NCBI GenBank assembly: GCA_916613615.1
Contig: OU744723.1
Coordinates: 60,582,239 to 60,646,238 of the forward strand
DNA: 64,000 nucleotides
From: Steromphala cineraria
Taxonomy: Eukaryota > Mollusca > Gastropoda > Trochida > Trochidae
Direction of reading: 5' to 3'
The translations under genes and the position numbers were made by a program. Below the pieces are notes generated by a model. The model worked only from the letters and a program-made list of their open reading frames with translations, was not told the origin of the DNA and did no database searches. Numbering within the stretch: the first letter of the stretch is position 1; the number at the start of each line of letters is the position of its first letter. Shown here one piece after another: positions 33,691 through 48,656 of this stretch.

Positions 33691-36369
33691 AAAATGCAAT
33701 ACTAAGGATTGACTATTTTAAGTGGGCGTGTCCCAGACGTCTTTCATTTTAATTGTATTTTTAGCAAAAGACAGATATCACATGTTAAGTCACTAATTTT
33801 TTACAGTTTAGATGTAAAATATATTGATTCGTTACAACATTCATGTCTAGAAACTCTTGAATCTTCAAAAACTTCCTCCTCATACTGCAATGCCAAGGTT
33901 TGACTATTTTAAGTGGGCGTGTCTCAGACGTCTTTAACTTTCGTTTGAGTGTTAGCAAAAGACAGATATCACATGTTCAGTCACTCATTTCTAATACTTT
34001 AGATGTAAAATATGCTGGTTGGATACAATACCTATGTCTCGAAACTCTTAAATCTGAAAAACTTTCCTCCTCATACTGCAATGCCAAGGATTGACTATTT
34101 TAAGTGGGCGTGTCTCAGACGTCTTTAACTTTCGTTTGAGTGTTAGCAAAAGACAGATATCACATGTTCAGTCACTCATTTCTAATACTTTAGATGTAAA
34201 ATATGCTGGTTGGATACAATATCCAATTCTAGAAACTCTTTAAACGGAATCCTCCTAATACTGCAATGCCAAGGATTGACTTTGTTAAGTGGGCGTCTCT
34301 CAGACGTCTTTAATTTTGAGTTGATTCTTAGCAAAAGACAGATATCACATGTTCAGTCACTAATTTCTTACAGTTTAGATGTAAAATATATTGGTGAGTT
34401 ACAACATCAATGTCAAGCAACTCTTGAATGTGAACAAAACATCCTCCTAATACTGCAATACCAAGGATTGAGTATTTCATGGGGGCATGTCTCAGATGTC
34501 TTTAATTTTAAGTTGATTCTTAGCAAAAGACAGATATCACATGTTCAGTTACTCATTTCTTACAGTTTAAATGTAAACTGTTTTAGTTAGTTACAACATA
34601 TATGTCTCGAAACTCTTAAATCTGAAAAAAAACTTTCATCCTGATACTGCAATGCCAAGGTTTGACTTTTTCAAGAGGGCGTGTCTCAGACGTCTTTAAT
34701 TTTAAGTTGATTCTTAGCAAAAGACAGATATCACATGTTCAGTCACTCATTTCTTACAGTTTAGATGACAAATATGCTGGTTGGATACAATTCCTATGTC
34801 TAGAAACTCTTGAACCTGAAAAAACATCCGCCTAATACTGCAATACCAAGGATTGAGTATTTCATGAGGGCGTGTTTCAGACGTAATTAATTTGGAGTTG
34901 ATTCTTAGCAAAAGACAGAAATCACATGTTCAGTTACCCATTTCTAACACTTTAGATGTAAAATATGCTGGTTGGATACAATACCTATGTCTCGAAACTC
35001 TTAAATCTGAAAAACTTTCCTCCTCATACTGCAATGCCAAGGATTGACTATTTTAAGTGGGCGTGTTTCAGACGTCTTTAACTTTCGTTTAAGTGTAAGC
35101 AAAAGACAGATATCACATGTTCTGTCACTCATTTCTAACACTTTAGATGTAAAATATGCTGGTTGGATACAATATCCATGTCTCGAAACTCTTAAAACGG
35201 AAAAACTTTCCTCCTAATACTGCAATGCCAAGGATTGACTATTTTAAGTGGGCGTGTCTCAGACGTCTTTAATTTTCATTTGATTCTTAGCAAAAGACAG
35301 ATATCACATGTTCTGTTACTCATTTCTAACACTTTAGATGTAAAATATGCTGGTTGGATACAATATCCATGTCTCGAAACTCTTAAAACGGAAAACTTTC
35401 CTCCTAATACTGCAATGCCAAGGATTGACTATTTTAAGTGGGCGTGTCTCAGACATCTTTAATTTTCGTTTGATTCTTAGCAAATGATAGATATCACATT
35501 TTCTGTCACTCATTTCTAACACTTTAGATGTAAAATATGCTGGTTGGATACAATATCCATGTCTCGAAACTCTTCAAACGGAAAAACTTTCCTCCTAATA
35601 CTGCAATGCCAAGGATTGACTTTGTTAAGTGGGCGTGTCTCAGACGTCTTTAATTTTGAGTTGATTCTTAGCAAAAGACAGATATCACATGTTCAGTCAC
35701 TCATTTCTTACAGTTTAGATGTAAAATATATTGGTTAGTTACAACATCAATGTAAAGCAACTCTTGAATGTGAAAAAACATCCTCCTAATACTGCAATAC
35801 CAAGGATTGAGTATTTCATGAGGGCATGTCACAGACGTCTTTAAGTTTGAGTTGATTCTTAGCAAAAGACAGAAATCACATGTTCAGTCACTCATTTCTG
35901 ACACTTCAAGTGACAATATGCTGATTGGATACAATAGCCATGTCTCGACACTCTTAAATCTGAAAAAAAATCCTCCTAATACTGCAATGCCAAGGATTGA
36001 CTATTTCATGAGGGCGTGTCTCAGACATCTTTAATTTTGAGTTGATTCTTAGCAAAAGACAGATATCACATGTTCTGTCACTCATTTCTAACACTTTAGA
36101 TGTAAAATATGCTGGTTGGATACAATATCCATGTCTCGAAACTCTTAAAACGGAAAAACTTTCCTCCTAATACTGCAATGCCAAGGATTGACTATTTTAA
36201 GTGGGCGTGTCGCAGATGTCTTTACTTTTCGTTTGATTCCTAGCAAACTACAGATATCACATGATCAGTCACTCAATTCTAATACTTTAGATGTAAAATA
36301 TGCTGGTTGGATACAATATCCATGTCTAGAAATTCATAAAACGGAAAAACTTTCCTCCTAATACTGCAA

Positions 36370-39300
36370 TGCCAAGGATTGACTATTTTAAGTTGGCTTG
36401 TCTCAGACGTCTTTAATTTTCGTTTGATTCTTAGCAAAAGACAGATATCACATGTTCAGTTACTCATTTCTAACACTTTAGATGTAAAATATGCTGGTTG
36501 GATACAATATCCATGTCTAGAAACTCTTAAAACGGAAAAACTTTCCTCCTAATACTGCAATGCCAAGGATTGAGTATTTCATGAGGGCATGCTTCAGACA
36601 TCTTTAATTTTTAGTTGATTCTTAGCAAAAGACAGAAATCACATGTTCAGTTACCCATTTCTAACACTTTAAGTGTAAAATATGCTGGTTGGATACAATA
36701 CCTATGTCTCGAAACTCTTAAATCTGAAAAACTTTCCTCCTCATACTGCAATGCCAAGGATTGACTATTTTAAGTGGGCGTGTCTCAGATGTCTTTAATT
36801 TTCGTTTGATTCTTAGCAAAAGACAGATATCACATGTTCAGTCACTCATTTCTAACACTTTAGATGTAAAATATGCTGGTTGGATACAATATCCATGTCT
36901 AGAAACTCTTCAAACGGAAAAACTTTCCTCCTAATACTGCAATGCCAAGGATTGACTTTGTTAAGTGGGCGTGTCTCAGACGTCTTTAATTTTGAGTTGA
37001 TTCTTAGCAAAAGACAGATATCACATGTTCTGTCACTCATTTCTAACACTTTAGATGTAAAATATGCTGGTTGGATACAATATCCATGTCTAGAAACTCT
37101 TAAAACGGAAAAATTTTCCTCCTAATACTGCAATGCCAAGGATTGAGTATTTCATGAGGGCGTGTCTCAGAAGTCTTTAATTTTCGTTTGATTCCTAGCA
37201 AAAGACAGAAATCACATGTTCAGTTACTCATTTCTGACACTTTAAGTGTAAAATGTTTTAGTTAGTTACAACATATATGTCTCGAAACTCTTAAATCTGA
37301 AAAAAACTTTCATCCTGATACTGCAATGCCAAGGTTTGACTTTTTTAAGTGGGCCTGTCTCAGACGTCTTTAATGTTAATTTGATTCTTAGCAAAAGACA
37401 GATATCACATGTTCAGTCACTCATTTCTTACAGTTTAGATGAAAAATATGCTGGTTGGATACAATACCTATGTCTAGAAACTCTTGAACCTGAAAAAACA
37501 TCCTCCTAATACTGCAATACCAAGGATTGAGTATTTCATGAGGGCATGTTTCAGACGTCTTTAATTTTGAGTTGATTCTTAGCAAAAGACAGAAATCACA
37601 TGTTCAGTTACCCATTTCTAACACTTTAGATGTAAAATATGCTGGTTGGATACAATACCTATGTCTCGAAACTCTTAAATCTGAAAAACTTTCCTCCTCA
37701 TACTGCAATGCCAAGGATTGACTATTTTAAGTGGGCGTGTTTCAGACGTCTTTAACTTTCGTTTAAGTCTTAGCAAAAGACAGATATCACATGTTCTGTC
37801 ACTCATTTCTAACACTTTAGATGTAAAATATGCTGGTTGGATACAATATCCATGTCTCGAAACTCTTAAAACGGAAAAACTTTCCTCCTAATACTGCAAT
37901 GCCAAGGATTGACTATTTTAAGTGGGCGTGTCTCAGAGGTCTTTACTTTTCGTTTGATTCCTAGCAAACTACAGATATCACATGATCAGTCACTCAATTC
38001 TAATACTTTAGATGTAAAATATGCTGGTTGGATACAATATCCATGTCTAGAAACTCATAAAACGGAAAAACTTTCCTCCTAATACTGCAATGCCAAGGAT
38101 TGACTATTTAAGTTGGCGTGTCTCAGACATCTTTAATTTTCGTTTGATTCTTAGCAAAAGACAGATATCACATGTTCAGTTACTCATTTCTAACACTTTA
38201 GATGTAAAATATGCTGGTTGGATACAATATCCATGTCTAGAAACTCTTAAAACGGAAAAACTTTCCTCCTAATACTGCAATGCCAAGGATTGAGTATTTC
38301 ATGAGGGCATGTTTCAGACGTCTTTAATTTTGAGTTGATTCTTAGCAAAAGACAGAAATCACATGTTCAGTTACCCATTTCTAACACTTTAGATGTAAAA
38401 TATGCTGGTTGGATACAATACCTATGTCTCGAAACTCTTAAATCTGAAAAACTTTCCTCCTCATACTGCAATGCCAAGGATTGACTATTTTAAGTGGGCG
38501 TGTCTCAGATGTCTTTAATTTTCGTTTGATTCTTAGCAAAAGACAGATATCACATGTTCAGTCACTCATTTCTAACACTTTAGATGTAAAATATGCTGGT
38601 TGGATACAATATCCATGTCTAGAAACTCTTCAAACGGAAAAACTTTCCTCCTAATACTGCAATGCCAAGGATTGACTTTGTTAAGTGGGCGTGTCTCAGA
38701 CGTCTTTAATTTTGAGTTGATTCTTAGCAAAAGACAGATATCACATGTTCTGTCACTCATTTCTAACACTTTAGATGTAAAATATGCTGGTTGGATACAA
38801 TATCCATGTCTAGAAACTCTTAAAACGGAAAAACTTTCCTCCTAATACTGCAATGCCAAGGATTGAGTATTTCATGAGGGCGTGTCTCAGAAGTCTTTAA
38901 TTTTCGTTTGATTCCTAGCAAAAGACAGAAATCACATGTTCAGTTACTCATTTCTGACACTTTAAGTGTAAAATGTTTTAGTTAGTTACAACATATATGT
39001 CTCGAAACTCTTAAATCTGAAAAAAACTTTCATCCTGATACTGCAATGCCAAGGTTTGACTTTTTTAAGTGGGCCTGTCTCAGACGTCTTTAATGTTAAT
39101 TTGATTCTTAGCAAAAGACAGATATCACATGTTCAGTCACTCATTTCTTACAGTTTAGATGAAAAATATGCTGGTTGGATACAATACCTATGTCTAGAAA
39201 CTCTTGAACCTGAAAAAACATCCTCCTAATACTGCAATACCAAGGATTGAGTATTTCATGAGGGCATGTTTCAGACGTCTTTAATTTTGAGTTGATTCTT

Positions 39301-42300
39301 AGCAAAAGACAGAAATCACATGTTCAGTTACCCATTTCTAACACTTTAGATGTAAAATATGCTGGTTGGATACAATACCTATGTCTCGAAACTCTTAAAT
39401 CTGAAAAACTTTCCTCCTCATACTGCAATGCCAAGGATTGACTATTTTAAGTGGGCGTGTTTCAGACGTCTTTAACTTTCGTTTAAGTCTAAGCAAAAGA
39501 CAGATATCACATGTTCTGTCACTCATTTCTAACACTTTAGATGTAAAATATGCTGGTTGGATACAATATCCATGTCTCGAAACTCTTAAAACGGAAAAAC
39601 TTTCCTCCTAATACTGCAATGCCAAGGATTGACTATTTTAAGTGGGCGTGTCTCAGAGGTCTTTACTTTTCGTTTGATTCCTAGCAAACTACAGATATCA
39701 CATGATCAGTCACTCAATTCTAATACTTTAGATGTAAAATATGCTGGTTGGATACAATATCCATGTCTAGAAACTCATAAAACGGAAAAACTTTCCTCCT
39801 AATACTGCAATGCCAAGGATTGACTATTTAAGTTGGCGTGTCTCAGACATCTTTAATTTTCGTTTGATTCTTAGCAAAAGACAGATATCACATGTTCAGT
39901 TACTCATTTCTAACACTTTAGATGTAAAATATGCTGGTTGGATACAATATCCATGTCTAGAAACTCTTAAAACGGAAAAACTTTCCTCCTAATACTGCAA
40001 TGCCAAGGATTGAGTATTTCATGAGGGCATGTTTCAGACGTCTTTAATTTTGAGTTGATTCTTAGCAAAAGACAGAAATCACATGTTCAGTTACCCATTT
40101 CTAACACTTTAGATGTAAAATATGCTGGTTGGATACAATACCTATGTCTCGAAACTCTTAAATCTGAAAAACTTTCCTCCTCATACTGCAATGCCAAGGA
40201 TTGACTATTTTAAGTGGGCGTGTCTCAGATGTCTTTAATTTTCGTTTGATTCTTAGCAAAAGACAGATATCACATGTTCAGTCACTCATTTCTAACACTT
40301 TAGATGTAAAATATGCTGGTTGGATACAATATCCATGTCTAGAAACTCTTCAAACGGAAAAACTTTCCTCCTAATACTGCAATGCCAAGGATTGACTTTG
40401 TTAAGTGGGCGTGTCTCAGACGTCTTTAATTTTGAGTTGATTCTTAGCAAAAGACAGATATCACATGTTCTGTCACTCATTTCTAACACTTTAGATGTAA
40501 AATATGCTGGTTGGATACAATATCCATGTCTAGAAACTCTTAAAACGGAAAAACTTTCCTCCTAATACTGCAATGCCAAGGATTGAGTATTTCATGAGGG
40601 CGTATCTCAGAAGTCTTTAATTTTCGTTTGATTCCTAGCAAAAGACAGAAATCACATGTTCAGTTACTCATTTCTGACACTTTAAGTGTAAAATGTTTTA
40701 GTTAGTTACAACATATATGTCTCGAAACTCTTAAATCTGAAAAAAACTTTCATCCTGATACTGCAATGCCAAGGTTTGACTTTTTTAAGTGGGCCTGTCT
40801 CAGACGTCTTTAATGTTAATTTGATTCTTAGCAAAAGACAGATATCACATGTTCAGTCACTCATTTCTTACAGTTTAGATGAAAAATATGCTGGTTGGAT
40901 ACAATACCTATGTCTAGAAACTCTTGAACCTGAAAAAACATCCTCCTAATACTGCAATACCAAGGATTGAGTATTTCATGAGGGCATGTTTCAGAAGTCT
41001 TTAATTATGAGTTGATTCTTAGCAAAAGACAGAAATCACATGTTCAGTTACCCATTTCTAACACTTTAGATGTAAAATATGCTGGTTGGATACAATACCT
41101 ATGTCTCGAAACTCTTAAATCTGAAAAACTTTCCTCCTCATACTGCAATGCCAAGGATTGACTATTTTAAGTGGGCGTGTTTCAGACGTCTTTAACTTTC
41201 GTTTAAGTGTAAGCAAAAGACAGATATCACATGTTCTGTCACTCATTTCTAACACTTTAGATGTAAAATATGCTGGTTGGATACAATATCCATGTCTCGA
41301 AACTCTTAAAACGGAAAAACTTTCCTCCTAATACTGCAATGCCAAGGATTGACTATTTTAAGTGGGCGTGTCTCAGAGGTCTTTACTTTTCGTTTGATTC
41401 CTAGCAAACTACAGATATCACATGATCAGTCACTCAATTCTAATACTTTAGATGTAAAATATGCTGGTTGGATACAATATCCATGTCTAGAAACTCATAA
41501 AACGGAAAAACTTTCCACCTAATACTGCAATGCCAAGGATTGACTATTTAAGTTGGCGTGTCTCAGACATCTTTAATTTTCGTTTGATTCTTAGCAAAAG
41601 ACAGATATCCCATGTTCAGTTACTCATTTCTAACACTTTAGATGTAAAATATGCTGGTTGGATACAATATCCATGTCTAGAAACTCTTAAAACGGAAAAA
41701 CTTTCCTCCTAATACTGCAATGCCAAGGATTGAGTATTTCATGAGGGCATGTTTCAGACGTCTTTAATTTTGAGTTGATTCTTAGCAAAAGACAGAAATC
41801 ACATGTTCAGTTACCCATTTCTAACACTTTAGATGTAAAATATGCTGGTTGGATACAATACCTATGTCTCGAAACTCTTAAATCTGAAAAACTTTCCTCC
41901 TCATACTGCAATGCCAAGGATTGACTATTTTAAGTGGGCGTGTCTCAGATGTCTTTAATTTTCGTTTGATTCTTAGCAAAAGACAGATATCACATGTTCA
42001 GTCACTCATTTCTAACACTTTAGATGTAAAATATGCTGGTTGGATACAATATCCATGTCTAGAAACTCTTCAAACGGAAAAACTTTCCTCCTAATACTGC
42101 AATGCCAAGGATTGACTTTGTTAAGTGGGCGTGTCTCAGACGTCTTTAATTTTGAGTTGATTCTTAGCAAAAGACAGATATCACATGTTCTGTCACTCAT
42201 TTCTAACACTTTAGATGTAAAATATGCTGGTTGGATACAATATCCATGTCTAGAAACTCTTAAAACGGAAAAACTTTCCTCCTAATACTGCAATGCCAAG

Positions 42301-45160
42301 GATTGAGTATTTCATGAGGGCGTATCTCAGAAGTCTTTAATTTTCGTTTGATTCCTAGCAAAAGACAGAAATCACATGTTCAGTTACTCATTTCTGACAC
42401 TTTAAGTGTAAAATGTTTTAGTTAGTTACAACATATATGTCTCGAAACTCTTAAATCTGAAAAAAACTTTCATCCTGATACTGCAATGCCAAGGTTTGAC
42501 TTTTTTAAGTGGGCCTGTCTCAGACGTCTTTAATGTTAATTTGATTCTTAGCAAAAGACAGATATCACATGTTCAGTCACTCATTTCTTACAGTTTAGAT
42601 GAAAAATATGCTGGTTGGATACAATACCTATGTCTAGAAACTCTTGAACCTGAAAAAACATCCTCCTAATACTGCAATACCAAGGATTGAGTATTTCATG
42701 AGGGCATGTTTCAGAAGTCTTTAATTATGAGTTGATTCTTAGCAAAAGACAGAAATCACATGTTCAGTTACCCATTTCTAACACTTTAGATGTAAAATAT
42801 GCTGGTTGGATACAATACCTATGTCTCGAAACTCTTAAATCTGAAAAACTTTCCTCCTCATACTGCAATGCCAAGGATTGACTATTTTAAGTGGGCGTGT
42901 TTCAGACGTCTTTAACTTTCGTTTAAGTGTAAGCAAAAGACAGATATCACATGTTCTGTCACTCATTTCTAACACTTTAGATGTAAAATATGCTGGTTGG
43001 ATACAATATCCATGTCTCGAAACTCTTAAAACGGAAAAACTTTCCTCCTAATACTGCAATGCCAAGGATTGACTATTTTAAGTGGGCGTGTCTCAGAGGT
43101 CTTTACTTTTCGTTTGATTCCTAGCAAACTACAGATATCACATGATCAGTCACTCAATTCTAATACTTTAGATGTAAAATATGCTGGTTGGATACAATAT
43201 CCATGTCTAGAAACTCATAAAACGGAAAAACTTTCCTCCTAATACTGCAATGCCAAGGATTGACTATTTAAGTTGGCGTGTCTCAGACATCTTTAATTTT
43301 CGTTTGATTCTTAGCAAAAGACAGATATCCCATGTTCAGTTACTCATTTCTAACACTTTAGATGTAAAATATGCTGGTTGGATACAATATCCATGTCTAG
43401 AAACTCTTAAAACGGAAAAACTTTCCTCCTAATACTGCAATGCCAAGGATTGAGTATTTCATGAGGGCATGTTTCAGACGTCTTTAATTTTGAGTTGATT
43501 CTTAGCAAAAGACAGAAATCACATGTTCAGTTACCCATTTCTAACACTTTAGATGTAAAATATGCTGGTTGGATACAATACCTATGTCTCGAAACTCTTA
43601 AATCTGAAAAACTTTCCTCCTCATACTGCAATGCCAAGGATTGACTATTTTAAGTGGGCGTGTCTCAGATGTCTTTAATTTTCGTTTGATTCTTAGCAAA
43701 AGACAGATATCACATGTTCAGTCACTCATTTCTAACACTTTAGATGTAAAATATGCTGGTTGGATACAATATCCATGTCTAGAAACTCTTCAAACGGAAA
43801 AACTTTCCTCCTAATACTGCAATGCCAAGGATTGACTTTGTTAAGTGGGCGTGTCTCAGACGTCTTTAATTTTGAGTTGATTCTTAGCAAAAGACAGATA
43901 TCACATGTTCTGTCACTCATTTCTAACACTTTAGATGTAAAATATGCTGGTTGGATACAATATCCATGTCTAGAAACTCTTAAAACGGAAAAACTTTCCT
44001 CCTAATACTGCAATGCCAAGGATTGAGTATTTCATGAGGGCGTATCTCAGAAGTCTTTAATTTTCGTTTGATTCCTAGCAAAAGACAGAAATCACATGTT
44101 CAGTTACTCATTTCTGACACTTTAAGTGTAAAATGTTTTAGTTAGTTACAACATATATGTCTCGAAACTCTTAAATCTGAAAAAAACTTTCATCCTGATA
44201 CTGCAATGCCAAGGTTTGACTTTTTTAAGTGGGCCTGTCTCAGACGTCTTTAATGTTAATTTGATTCTTAGCAAAAGACAGATATCACATGTTCAGTCAC
44301 TCATTTCTTACAGTTTAGATGAAAAATATGCTGGTTGGATACAATACCTATGTCTAGAAACTCTTGAACCTGAAAAAACATCCTCCTAATACTGCAATAC
44401 CAAGGATTGAGTATTTCATGAGGGCATGTTTCAGAAGTCTTTAATTATGAGTTGATTCTTAGCAAAAGACAGAAATCACATGTTCAGTTACCCATTTCTA
44501 ACACTTTAGATGTAAAATATGCTGGTTGGATACAATACCTATGTCTCGAAACTCTTAAATCTGAAAAACTTTCCTCCTCATACTGCAATGCCAAGGATTG
44601 ACTATTTTAAGTGGGCGTGTTTCAGACGTCTTTAACTTTCGTTTAAGTGTAAGCAAAAGACAGATATCACATGTTCTGTCACTCATTTCTAACACTTTAG
44701 ATGTAAAATATGCTGGTTGGATACAATATCCATGTCTCGAAACTCTTAAAACGGAAAAACTTTCCTCCTAATACTGCAATGCCAAGGATTGACTATTTTA
44801 AGTGGGCGTGTCTCAGAGGTCTTTACTTTTCGTTTGATTCCTAGCAAACTACAGATATCACATGATCAGTCACTCAATTCTAATACTTTAGATGTAAAAT
44901 ATGCTGGTTGGATACAATATCCATGTCTAGAAACTCATAAAACGGAAAAACTTTCCTCCTAATACTGCAATGCCAAGGATTGACTATTTAAGTTGGCGTG
45001 TCTCAGACATCTTTAATTTTCGTTTGATTCTTAGCAAAAGACAGATATCACATGTTCAGTTACTCATTTCTAACACTTTAGATGTAAAATATGCTGGTTG
45101 GATACAATATCCATGTCTAGAAACTCTTAAAACGGAAAAACTTTCCTCCTAATACTGCAA
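36370..45160 (+). repeat. Five tandem copies of a 1,720-bp nonamer higher-order repeat
   Basis: Landmark variants recur at exactly 1,720 bases. The unit with CTTCAAACGG and GACTTTGTTAAG is at 36880, 38600, 40320, 42040 and 43760. The one-base-deleted CTATTTAAGTTGGCG unit is at 38090, 39810, 41530, 43250 and 44970. 1,720 is nine monomers. Copies are nearly identical, and rare private changes are shared only by neighbours: GATATCCCATG appears at 41606 and 43326 only, and GGGCGTATCTC from the 40.6-kb copy onward. This is the pattern expected from unequal exchange. Confidence 0.9.
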
Positions 45161-45541
45161 TGCCAAGGATTGAGTATTTCATGAGGGCATGTTTCAGACG
45201 TCTTTAATTTTGAGTTGATTCTTAGCAAAAGACAGAAATCACATGTTCAGTTACCCATTTCTAACACTTTAGATGTAAAATATGCTGGTTGGATACAATA
45301 TCCATGTCTCGAAACTCTTAAAACGGAAAAACTTTCCTCCTAATACTGCAATGCCAAGGATTGACTATTTTAAGTGGGCGTGTCTCAGAGGTCTTTACTT
45401 TTCGTTTGATTCCTAGCAAACTACAGATATCACATGATCAGTCACTCAATTCTAATACTTTAGATGTAAAATATGCTGGTTGGATACAATATCCATGTCT
45501 AGAAACTCATAAAACGGAAAAACTTTCCTCCTAATACTGCA
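44970..45541 (+). repeat. 572-bp trimer inserted between higher-order units
   Basis: The CTATTTAAGTTGGCG landmark monomer recurs after only 572 bases (44970 and 45542) instead of 1,720. The same 572-base step occurs at 53003/53575 and 55295/55867. The trimer equals a nonamer lacking six monomers. Confidence 0.8.
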
Positions 45542-47856
45542 ATGCCAAGGATTGACTATTTAAGTTGGCGTGTCTCAGACATCTTTAATTTTCGTTTGAT
45601 TCTTAGCAAAAGACAGATATCACATGTTCAGTTACTCATTTCTAACACTTTAGATGTAAAATATGCTGGTTGGATACAATATCCATGTCTAGAAACTCTT
45701 AAAACGGAAAAACTTTCCTCCTAATACTGCAATGCCAAGGATTGAGTATTTCATGAGGGCATGTTTCAGACGTCTTTAATTTTGAGTTGATTCTTAGCAA
45801 AAGACAGAAATCACATGTTCAGTTACCCATTTCTAACACTTTAGATGTAAAATATGCTGGTTGGATACAATACCTATGTCTCGAAACTCTTAAATCTGAA
45901 AAACTTTCCTCCTCATACTGCAATGCCAAGGATTGATTATTTTAAGTGGGCGTGTCTCAGATGTCTTTAATTTTCGTTTGATTCTTAGCAAAGGACAGAT
46001 ATCACATGTTCAGTCACTCATTTCTAACACTTTAGATGTAAAATATGCTGGTTGGATACAATATCCATGTCTAGAAACTCTTCAAACGGAAAAACTTTCC
46101 TCCTAATACTGCAATGCCAAGGATTGACTTTGTTAAGTGGGCGTGTCTCAGACGTCTTTAATTTTGAGTTGATTCTTAGCAAAAGACAGATATCACATGT
46201 TCTGTCACTCATTTCTAACACTTTAGATGTAAAATATGCTGGTTGGATACAATATCCATGTCTAGAAACTCTTAAAACGGAAAAACTTTCCTCCTAATAC
46301 TGCAATGCCAAGGATTGAGTATTTCATGAGGGCGTATCTCAGAAGTCTTTAATTTTCGTTTGATTCCTAGCAAAAGACAGAAATCACATGTTCAGTTACT
46401 CATTTCTGACACTTTAAGTGTAAAATGTTTTAGTTAGTTACAACATATATGTCTCGAAACTCTTAAATCTGAAAAAAACTTTCATCCTGATACTGCAATG
46501 CCAAGGTTTGACTTTTTTAAGTGGGCCTGTCTCAGACGTCTTTAATGTTAATTTGATTCTTAGCAAAAGACAGATATCACATGTTCAGTCACTCATTTCT
46601 TACAGTTTAGATGAAAAATATGCTGGTTGGATACAATACCTATGTCTAGAAACTCTTGAACCTGAAAAAACATCCTCCTAATACTGCAATACCAAGGATT
46701 GAGTATTTCATGAGGGCATGTTTCAGAAGTCTTTAATTATGAGTTGATTCTTAGCAAAAGACAGAAATCACATGTTCAGTTACCCATTTCTAACACTTTA
46801 GATGTAAAATATGCTGGTTGGATACAATACCTATGTCTCGAAACTCTTAAATCTGAAAAACTTTCCTCCTCATACTGCAATGCCAAGGATTGACTATTTT
46901 AAGTGGGCGTGTTTCAGATGTCTTTAACTTTCGTTTAAGTGTAAGCAAAAGACAGATATCACATGTTCTGTCACTCATTTCTAACACTTTAGATGTAAAA
47001 TATGCTGGTTGGATACAATATCCATGTCTCGAAACTCTTAAAACGGAAAAACTTTCCTCCTAATACTGCAATGCCAAGGATTGACTATTTTAAGTGGGCG
47101 TGTCTCAGAGGTCTTTACTTTTCGTTTGATTCCTAGCAAACTACAGATATCACATGATCAGTCACTCAATTCTAATACTTTAGATGTAAAATATGCTGGT
47201 TGGATACAATATCCATGTCTAGAAACTCATAAAACGGAAAAACTTTCCTCCTAATACTGCAATGCCAAGGATTGACTATTTTAAGTTGGCGTGTCTCAGA
47301 CGTCTTTAATTTTCGTTTGATTCTTAGCAAAAGACAGATATCACATGTTCAGTTACTCATTTCTAACACTTTAGATGTAAAATATGCTGGTTGGATACAA
47401 TATCCATGTCTAGAAACTCTTAAAACGGAAAAACTTTCCTCCTAATACTGCAATGCCAAGGATTGAGTATTTCATGAGGGCATGTTTCAGACGTCTTTAA
47501 TTTTGAGTTTAATTTTGAGTTGATTCTTAGCAAAAGACAGAAATCACATGTTCAGTTACCCATTTCTAACACTTTAGATGTAAAATATGCTGGTTGGATA
47601 CAATACCTATGTCTCGAAACTCTTAAATCTGAAAAACTTTCCTCCTCATACTGCAATGCCAAGGATTGACTATTTTAAGTGGGCGTGTCTCAGAGGTCTT
47701 TAACTTTCGTTTAAGTCTAAGCAAAAGACAGATATCACATGTTCTGTCACTCATTTCTAACACTTTAGATGTAAAATATGCTGGTTGGATACAATATCCA
47801 TGTCTCGAAACTCTTAAAACGGAAAAACTTTCCTCCTAATACTGCAATGCCAAGGA

Positions 47857-48656
47857 TTGACTATTTTAAGTGGGCGTGTCTCAGACGTCTTTAATTTTCA
47901 TTTGATTCTTAGCAAAAGACAGATATCACATGTTCTGTTACTCATTTCTAACACTTTAGATGTAAAATATGCTGGTTGGATACAATATCCATGTCTCGAA
48001 ACTCTTAAAACGGAAAACTTTCCTCCTAATACTGCAATGCCAAGGATTGACTATTTTAAGTGGGCGTGTCTCAGACATCTTTAATTTTCGTTTGATTCTT
48101 AGCAAATGATAGATATCACATTTTCTGTCACTCATTTCTAACACTTTAGATGTAAAATATGCTGGTTGGATACAATATCCATGTCTCGAAACTCTTCAAA
48201 CGGAAAAACTTTCCTCCTAATACTGCAATGCCAAGGATTGACTTTGTTAAGTGGGCGTGTCTCAGACGTCTTTAATTTTGAGTTGATTCTTAGCAAAAGA
48301 CAGATATCACATGTTCAGTCACTCATTTCTTGCAGTTTAGATGTAAAATATATTGGTTAGTTACAACATCAATGTAAAGCAACTCTTGAATGTGAAAAAA
48401 CATCCTCCTAATACTGCAATACCAAGGATTGAGTATTTCATGAGGGCATGTCACAGACGTCTTTAAGTTTGAGTTGATTCTTAGCAAAAGACAGAAATCA
48501 CATGTTCAGTCACTCATTTCTGACACTTCAAGTGACAATATGCTGATTGGATACAATAGCCATGTCTCGACACTCTTAAATCTGAAAAAAAATCCTCCTA
48601 ATACTGCAATGCCAAGGATTGACTATTTCATGAGGGCGTGTCTCAGACATCTTTAA
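47857..48656 (+). repeat. Four-to-five-monomer block shared with 35235-36034 and 50531-51330
   Basis: The same ordered variants occur in three places, at offsets 12,622 and 2,674. They are a monomer lacking one A in GGAAAACTTTCC, a monomer with AAATGATAGATATCACATTT, one with TATATTGGTTAG replacing TATGCTGGTTGG, and one with CTGACACTTCAAGTGACAAT. The left copy lies at the margin of the homogenised core, suggesting marginal variants were reinserted into the core. Confidence 0.75.
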
